Source: Istiophorus platypterus
Lineage: Eukaryota > Chordata > Actinopteri > Istiophoriformes > Istiophoridae
Length of the DNA stretch: 64,000 bases
Assembly (NCBI GenBank): GCA_016859345.1
Contig: CM029124.1
Location: 24,201,980-24,265,979, forward strand
Reading direction: 5' to 3'
Positions 58,114 through 64,000 of the stretch are shown piece after piece. Both the position numbers and the translations under genes were made by a program. Position 1 is the stretch's first letter; every line of letters starts with the position of its first letter. The notes below the pieces were generated by a model. That model searched no databases, was not told the DNA's origin, and saw only the letters and a program-made list of their open reading frames with translations.

Positions 58114-58368
58114 TTAAGGTACAGAAGAAGAGCTGTCGAACTCCAATGATGCATGTTCCATACCACCATATCCGTTCATCTTCTTCAGCCTCAGCTGGTC
58201 CACATGAATCAGGCTCTGGTTCTCTAAGACTGCCTCCTTCTTAGAGAACATTTGGCTGATCTCCATGAAGGTCTTGTTTTTAGTCTCTGGAATCACAATG
58301 TAGACATAGACGGCCACGGACAGACAAATGGTGGCAAACACCAAGTAGCAGTAAGACCCCGCTGACAT
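58114..58368 (-). CDS. slc2a15: slc2a15 last coding exon
   Basis: Encodes 84 residues plus stop: MSAGSYCYLVFATICLSV (helix 12), YIVIPETKNKTFMEI, then a 50-residue cytoplasmic tail. The acceptor is accatcag|ATG; the ATG is an internal Met, since the phase joins FPFLQ to MSAG as in other GLUTs. The open frame extending further into the intron is not coding. Confidence 0.9.
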   Translation of the reverse strand: MSAGSYCYLVFATICLSVAVYVYIVIPETKNKTFMEISQMFSKKEAVLENQSLIHVDQLRLKKMNGYGGMEHASLEFDSSSSVP

Positions 58369-61300
58369 CTGATGGTCAGATGTGGTAGATGGATGGAGCG
58401 TCATTGGAAGGATTGAGAGATGGAGATAGAAAAAGTAGTTTAAGAGAGTACATCTGAGAATTGTCACTTTGAATTATGACTCAGTAATTAATTCTACTGT
58501 GGAGTCTGTTAATAAATAGTCACAACACATAAATTCAATGATTAGGTGTATTAATACAATCAAAATTAATATTGGTCTTTCTCAATCCCAGATCTCCACG
58601 ACCAGAGAAGACCAGCTACTAAAAATATGAGTATTATAATTAGAATAATAAAATAAGAATAGTATTTGATAGGAAATAATACATGTGGAGACATATTTGT
58701 TTACAGTCACAAGTGTTAACTCTTGATGCCAGGCTCAAACTTCTATGACTGACATACACTTGCTTCAGAAAGTGCTCAGACCGCTTCACTTTTGTACACT
58801 TAATTTTATGTTGATAAAATTGCAATTGTGCCCATCAATCTACACTCAGTTACTCAGAGTAAAAAAGTGAAAACTTGTTTTTAGAAGTGTCGGTGAATTT
58901 ATCAAAAATCAGAAATGAAAATCTGTCATTTTAAGAAGTATTCAGACTCTTAAAGGATAATTCAAATATTTTTAAACTTGGCCCCAATTTACTATCTTTT
59001 TGGGTCTAAATAATTAATGGGGGAAACTAAATGTTCAGAATCAGTCCAATATTGACAGAGGACACAATATCAGAATACTGCAAACTGGCTGCAGATGTAA
59101 TCCAACGGGACGTTTTTTCGCATCAAAGTGTGTCCACTAAAAGTGCTTGTTTTTGGCATTGACAGGTTCAGATTACTATTGTAATTGTCTGACAATAGTA
59201 TGGAAAGGATCAATGCAGGGACAGACTTGTCTGACATGAAGTCTTGCTCAAGGGATAGTCTCGCTCTGAAATCCTTTGAGAGTTGAGTTGTTGCAGGTAG
59301 GTTTAAATGTGAGTGAGAGAGCTGTCTGGAGAAGAGTGGAGTGCATTACAGAGTTAGAGTTAATCTTTTACTGATATCTAAAAGAATAAAAAAAGAAAAG
59401 AAAAAAACAATGATTTGTGATTGCACTTTTCTGATTTGTGGCAACAACGATGTTCCACATTTTGCAAAGCTTCCACCAAATACCTTTTGGGGACAAGGAC
59501 AAGCTGAAGCTGTGGCTAGTTGTGCTACAAATGGATGAAAGCACTCCTGCCAGTACCCTGCACCTTGCAGAGCAGCGTATGTGCATTTTGACCAAGATGT
59601 CGACTTTCAGTCAAATAGAAAAATTCTGTTCTAAGAGTGGAGGTAATGCTATTAGCTAAAATCAAGACTGATATGAAGTAATTATATAGATCCATTTCAC
59701 TTTTCAGAAGTTGACATTCCTAATTATGGAATAATTTTTATCATAAACCTATATTAACAAGGTAATATTATTGCCAAAGTGTGTGTGCGTAGTCTAAAAA
59801 AGTCACATTTATGATTACCTATTATACAACCTAACATTATAAGGCTGTTTTTATGCCAACATTTGCATATCCTATACATTAGGACATATCAGAGAGATAC
59901 TTGCTTGCAATGAATGATGGTGGTCATTATTACTGATAATTATTAGTGTTATTACTGATAAGATTCAGGTTTAAAAATATCAGACATTGCTCGGGAATGA
60001 CCGCAGCTATTGGTTGGATCTTGTCAAGCAGGTATGACATCATGTCAAAGCTAGGACAATTAACAGGAAACACAACAGTAACACAATTCTACTATTTCAT
60101 CTGTACCAGCTGAGATACGCGAAACTTTAAGAAATGGAAGAAGGGCATCTGTAATGGCCCTGGTTGGATCAGGGCCAGGGACCTGTGTTGCATGTCACTC
60201 TTCTCAAAAAAAACCAAAAAACACCTTTTCTGGTGAGGTGCTGGCTTGCAGGGAAAGCATCAAAATGTATATAGTAAGTCTGATGCAATTATTTAAGTAT
60301 CAATTTTCCTTCAATGGAGAAGGATTCTTCGTACCAGTGAGCACCACGAACCTCTAACAGTCTAAAAGAAGAAAATGCAGCAAATGCAGCTAATGGAAGT
60401 TTTTCCAACATTTTTGAACATCTCCTAGTCTAATCTAGTATCTGTCTAGGCTTTAAGCTGCCATGTCAACTGACCTTGGTGGGACTCCAGATGCAAGAAC
60501 CGCGCGACTGTCAGCAGAACAGATCGAATACTGCAGTCAGCAAATGGGACTTTTAATTTTGGTGTTTGTAATGTCATTGGATTTTTCAAGCAGCTCTGTA
60601 ATCATGCAGGGGAGAGTTGATCACAAGTTTAAAGGAACATAACAGGTTCCAAAAGTAATAAGCCCTCCCTGTCGGGAGATTTCTAAAAAATATTTTTAGA
60701 ATAAGAATTGGAACCAAACCAAGCTGGGGGCGAGAAACCAGATAAATTAGGTCTGATGACTTTAAATATGTAATCATTCAAAGCCTGAGCACCCCTGGTG
60801 GTATTAACATGCCCTGCGTGAACAGGGCTGTACTGCCTGTAGATCTTACCTGTAAAAAGGGGAATACAAATCCGACAGTAAAGTTGGACACCCAGTTGAG
60901 TGATCCTCCTACGATGTAGGCTGCTGGGCGATGGGACTGTTTAAAGAGCTCTGCTGTGATCAGGAAGGGAACCCCCGCTGGAAAAGGAACAAAGCCAAAC
61001 ATATTCAAACATCAATACAAATCACACACTGCTGCTGAACAATCTTACGCTGAATTCACTGAGAGGGGCACACTGCAGTTTAGTATTCGCACTTCCATTA
61101 GGTTTGGCTGCTCCTGAGATACTAGATAAGATCAGATAGGTCAAAAGACCCTGTTACGGGTGATCTCCAAAAATGACTGATCCTACATTATCCTGCATCT
61201 TGATAGTGTCGTTCGTTACCCTCACATCTTTCAAACTCAACATCTCCAGTTTGTAATGCTGCAGTCTCCAATCCTAAAATGAGATCATTCTGATGTCATC

Positions 61301-63517
61301 ATCAGGGTAATTTTTTTCTTTCATACATACTGAGTACTTTTGTTCGTATTTTTCTTTATGGACAGTATAGTCACTTTTCTGCTGATACTCCGCCACAACA
61401 GAGCTGGCTTGTGTGGTCATATCATATAGAATTTGATTAAACTAACTGTGTTAAGTTAATTAACTAATATCTAATTTCACCCCAGTACCTGTCAAAAACA
61501 GCTGGTTTCCACGAGATTGAACATCATTTTTCAGAAACAACACGAGGCAGTTTACTTGAGCCACATGGAGGATGAAGAAGGGTTAATACAGGACATTGTG
61601 CTCTCACAAATCAACTACCTTCTGTGTTTTGCTTTTTTTTTTTTTTTAATAAAAATAAGTGCAGATGAGTTTCCTAACAGAATATCTCTGGGCAAGCAAA
61701 CAACATTTCTAAAGATGAGTCACTGTTTATATAGTACATTATTTATGTTCCTGATTTGTTTCATCATTTTCATTTTTCTTCTTTCTCACTAATAAAGCTT
61801 ATGAGAGGCTAATTAGAGAGTAGCAGATCAGGATGTAGACAAGAGAGTTGTAATTCAAAGGATGCATATTGCTATCATTATTATATTGTGTCATTAAAAT
61901 TGCTGTGTAGAGAAAAAAAAATATGCATATTTTTTCCTGACTGTTGAAAATTTTACTTATATTTTGAAATGTACAATATTACCCCTATACCATATATATA
62001 CCATAGAGTACCATAGCTATTCCTATGGCTATTAATGTAATAATATTAGTACTTGTAAATCTTACTAATCAATCAGCAATTAATAGATTTGACCAACTTT
62101 TAGTAAAGATGAACATTAATAGCTTAATATTTTCAAGGAATAACAGTACGTTTTGTACCTTTCATCAAATAGAGAATCCTTAAAAATGTTTAAGATTTGA
62201 CCTCCAGAGGGCCCTATTCTATAACACAAAGTGAAATTGTGCAGACTGATTAGGTCTTGGAAGTGGAGAGGTCAAAAAGAAAGAGCTTTGATTTTAAAAT
62301 TCTCTTGATCATCCATTGTCTGCTGAATTCAGATCAGACTGAAATGACAAACTGACAAGTGGAAAAGTCACTTTGAAGAGCAACTGTCAACTGATGACAT
62401 GATTGATCACGTCTGAATGTAGTTTTAAACTTCATTCAGATTTTAAAAAAATATCAAATGTTCAAAGACAAATAATCAACTAAAACTACTCTAGCCTTAA
62501 TCATACTGTTTATTTTTTAAATTACCAATATCATTATGCCAAATTCACAGGCTCTACAGCTTTCTTGACCTTTGTCTAACTTTTAAAGTCAAAACAAGTT
62601 TTATAAACTTGACTACGCTGATCTGATTTTACTTTTAGCCATTGGATGTATACAGGTGAACAGTCTATATTAGAGCTAGATTTATAATTAATTAAAAACT
62701 CAGTAACCAACTGATGATGCAACTATTCTAATGGTTGATTAATCATTTAGGTCAACTTTAAGCAAACATGCCAAAACATCAGTTGTTCCATCTTCACAAA
62801 TTTGAATACTGTCTTTTTTGTGGTCTGCCATGGTAACAAACTGTATCACTTTGGATTTTAGACTGTTGGTTGGACTAAACAAGACATTTGAAGACATCAT
62901 TTTGAGTTTTGAGGAATTGTGGACATTGTTTACTTGCTTTGGACATACTCTAAATAATTGATTGATTTAATTGAGTAAATAACCAACAGATAGATTAATT
63001 TGAAAATGTACTGTGTATTGCCAGTCGTCGGGACTATTTGAGTAAAAAGTACTGACAGTGGGGTCTGTTCTTCTCTTCTGTTTTCAGTATGTGTTCAACC
63101 TCTTCTTGATGAATATAGTGTAACAGCGTCCGCACCTGTATTTCTCCTGATTCTTTGTCTATGTAGTTGTTAACTGAAATCGATAGAAATACTGTGTCTC
63201 TTCGTTGCCTCACTGACACTATGAGATAAGTCTGAATAATGATCAGTTTAATGGTGTCCTGCATACTGTGTGGAAGAATTAAAGTAGTGCATAACAATAC
63301 AGGGGGTCCCGCAGGTTCCATGGGTCTGAATGCTGTATAGCATCAGGCAGATATACATCATTACAAGGAGTGAGCAAGAAAATATGTTTCTTTGTCATTT
63401 GGGTGAAGTAGTCCCTTAACATGCAGTGTAGAGGAACTTGCCTGGACCAATACAGAAGCCAGCGATGATGCCAACTACACAGCAGACACTGATGTAGCGC
63501 ATGAATGATAAGTGAAC
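58114..63517 (-). CDS. slc2a15: Slc2a15-type facilitative sugar transporter (3' part, last three coding exons)
   Basis: A membrane sugar transporter of the GLUT (SLC2) major facilitator family. Joined in phase, the exons (76, 128 and 255 nt) give the C-terminal third: VHLSFMRYISVCCVVG.., then FCIGPAGVPFLITAELFKQ, which matches the GP..P.PWF..AELF helix-10 motif, then RPAAYIVGGSLNWVSNF, FPFLQ|MSAGSYCYL, and the family signature VIPETKNKTF after the last helix. The cytoplasmic tail ends FDSSSSVP. The 'PAGVPFLITAELFKQSHRP' version fits the fish-specific SLC2A15 group best. Its b paralog is required for leucophore and xanthophore pigmentation in medaka; the fgf8a linkage makes the b copy likely, but I cannot prove it. 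The gene continues right of the window. Confidence 0.88.
58755..58955. repeat. Tc1/mariner terminal fragment in slc2a15 intron
   Basis: The words agaaagtgctcagaccgcttcactttt, atcaatctacactcagtta, aaaaagtgaaaacttg, ttttagaa and agtattcagactctt match the end of a common fish Tc1-like element (agtattcagaccc...cactttttcc...atcaatctacactca...aaagtgaaaac). Only the terminus is seen. Confidence 0.65.
58960..60840 (-). other. slc2a15 intron (rest)
   Basis: AT-rich intron with no exon-like frame. A 'ctgagcacccctggt' word at about 60785 is shared with 32390 and may be a repeat fragment. Confidence 0.5.
60850..60977 (-). CDS. slc2a15: slc2a15 penultimate coding exon
   Basis: A 128-nt exon, acceptor ccttttccag, donor gtaagatc. 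It completes an Ala codon (G|CG) and encodes GVPFLITAELFKQSH, RPAAYIVGGSLNWVS and NFTVGFVFPFLQ (helices 10-11). Confidence 0.93.
60978..63441 (-). other. slc2a15 GC-AG intron
   Basis: A 2,464-nt intron without additional exons that I can recognise. AT-rich. Confidence 0.6.
63442..63517 (-). CDS. slc2a15: slc2a15 antepenultimate coding exon (GC donor)
   Basis: A 76-nt exon, acceptor tccctgcag, encoding VHLSFMRYISVCCVVGIIAG and FCIGP plus one base. The 3' boundary must be CCAG|gcaagt to keep the reading frame into GVPF, so the intron starts with GC instead of GT. No further upstream exon is recognised in 63518-64000. Confidence 0.9.
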
Positions 63518-64000
63518 CTGCAGGGAGACGAAACAGCACAGCATGAACGAGTCAGTTTGATCACACTGAGTTATTTACTTTTCCAACACTGCTTCATATC
63601 ATCATAGCCCACTGCTCCATGTCACCGCATGTAAATCACTATTCCACAGGACAAGTAGGAATACGGTGTTTTTTGCCAAGTGAAAGTAAACCAGGCACAG
63701 CTGATCTTCCCCATATTCATTCTACCGTTGAACATGTTTAGATGTGTGTGTTTTTTTTAGCTTTCCCTCTGCTTACTTTATCTCCATCCTCACTTCCATT
63801 TGTCCAACCAGGAAGCAACTTGTAGAAAGTGAGGATAGGAAGGGAAGAAAGTGACTGATAGAAGAAGAGACAGGTAATAAGTCAGCCTGAGACCCTTATG
63901 TGTGGAGTTACTGTGTTTCACATCAGCTTGGGTTTCTTCTATCAGTACATGCAGGTTAGGACCAGTGGATACTTGACTGCCTGTGGCTGTGTTTGCTTCT
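63518..64000 (-). other. slc2a15 intron (partial)
   Basis: No exon of the GLUT N-terminal or loop region was recognised up to the window end. Confidence 0.5.

Noticed and set aside
58369..58467. Upstream extension of the slc2a15 last exon starting at an ATG
   Set aside because: This is intron sequence; the GLUT frame joins at 58368 to the exon at 60850 in phase 0.

Overview
The window is nuclear DNA from a bony fish. It is AT-rich, full of (CA)n microsatellites, and carries Tc1/mariner remnants, a tRNA-derived SINE and other repeat types typical of teleosts; those repeats suggest a percomorph-like species, but I cannot name it. Genes are split by long introns, and only about 2% of the 64 kb is recognisable coding sequence. 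I found no operons, CRISPR arrays, prophages or bacterial features.

Three protein genes can be supported, all on the minus strand. (1) fbxw4, an F-box/WD-repeat protein: coding exons 1-3 lie at 883-6021 and the rest runs off the left edge. (2) fgf8 (most likely the fgf8a ortholog), complete: five coding exons at 20109-25426, encoding 213 residues with every exon phase matching. (3) A GLUT-family sugar transporter, best matched to fish slc2a15: its last three coding exons lie at 58114-63517 and the gene runs off the right edge. The neighbouring pair fbxw4-fgf8 in the same orientation is the known vertebrate arrangement, in which fbxw4 introns and fgf8 flanks carry fgf8 enhancers.

Layout: 1-6021 fbxw4 exons and introns; about 6022-6300 a GC-rich fbxw4 promoter; 6300-19230 the fbxw4-fgf8 intergenic region, with a roughly 1.45 kb decayed Tc1/mariner element at 7344-8795 and likely conserved non-coding stretches around 10.9-11.7 kb; 19234-25690 fgf8 with its 3' UTR, introns and probable TATA box; 25.7-57.6 kb a gene-poor upstream region of about 32 kb holding microsatellites, SINE, hAT-like and Tc1 pieces and several candidate regulatory islands; 57.6-64 kb the slc2a15 3' half.

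I did not find a new biological system. The most notable observations are small-scale: a UG repeat sitting where the polypyrimidine tract of the last fgf8 intron should be, a perfect TAAT-type palindrome just downstream of the probable fgf8 TATA box, a visible alternative acceptor that would give the two classical FGF8 N-terminal isoforms, a GC-AG intron in slc2a15, a 14-bp x 7 minisatellite 40 bp from the fbxw4 exon 1 donor, a near-perfect 60-bp CA/TG palindrome, and a small dispersed repeat family, two copies of which share one Tc1 end. Regulatory calls are inferences from motifs and position; comparison with other fish genomes would decide them.
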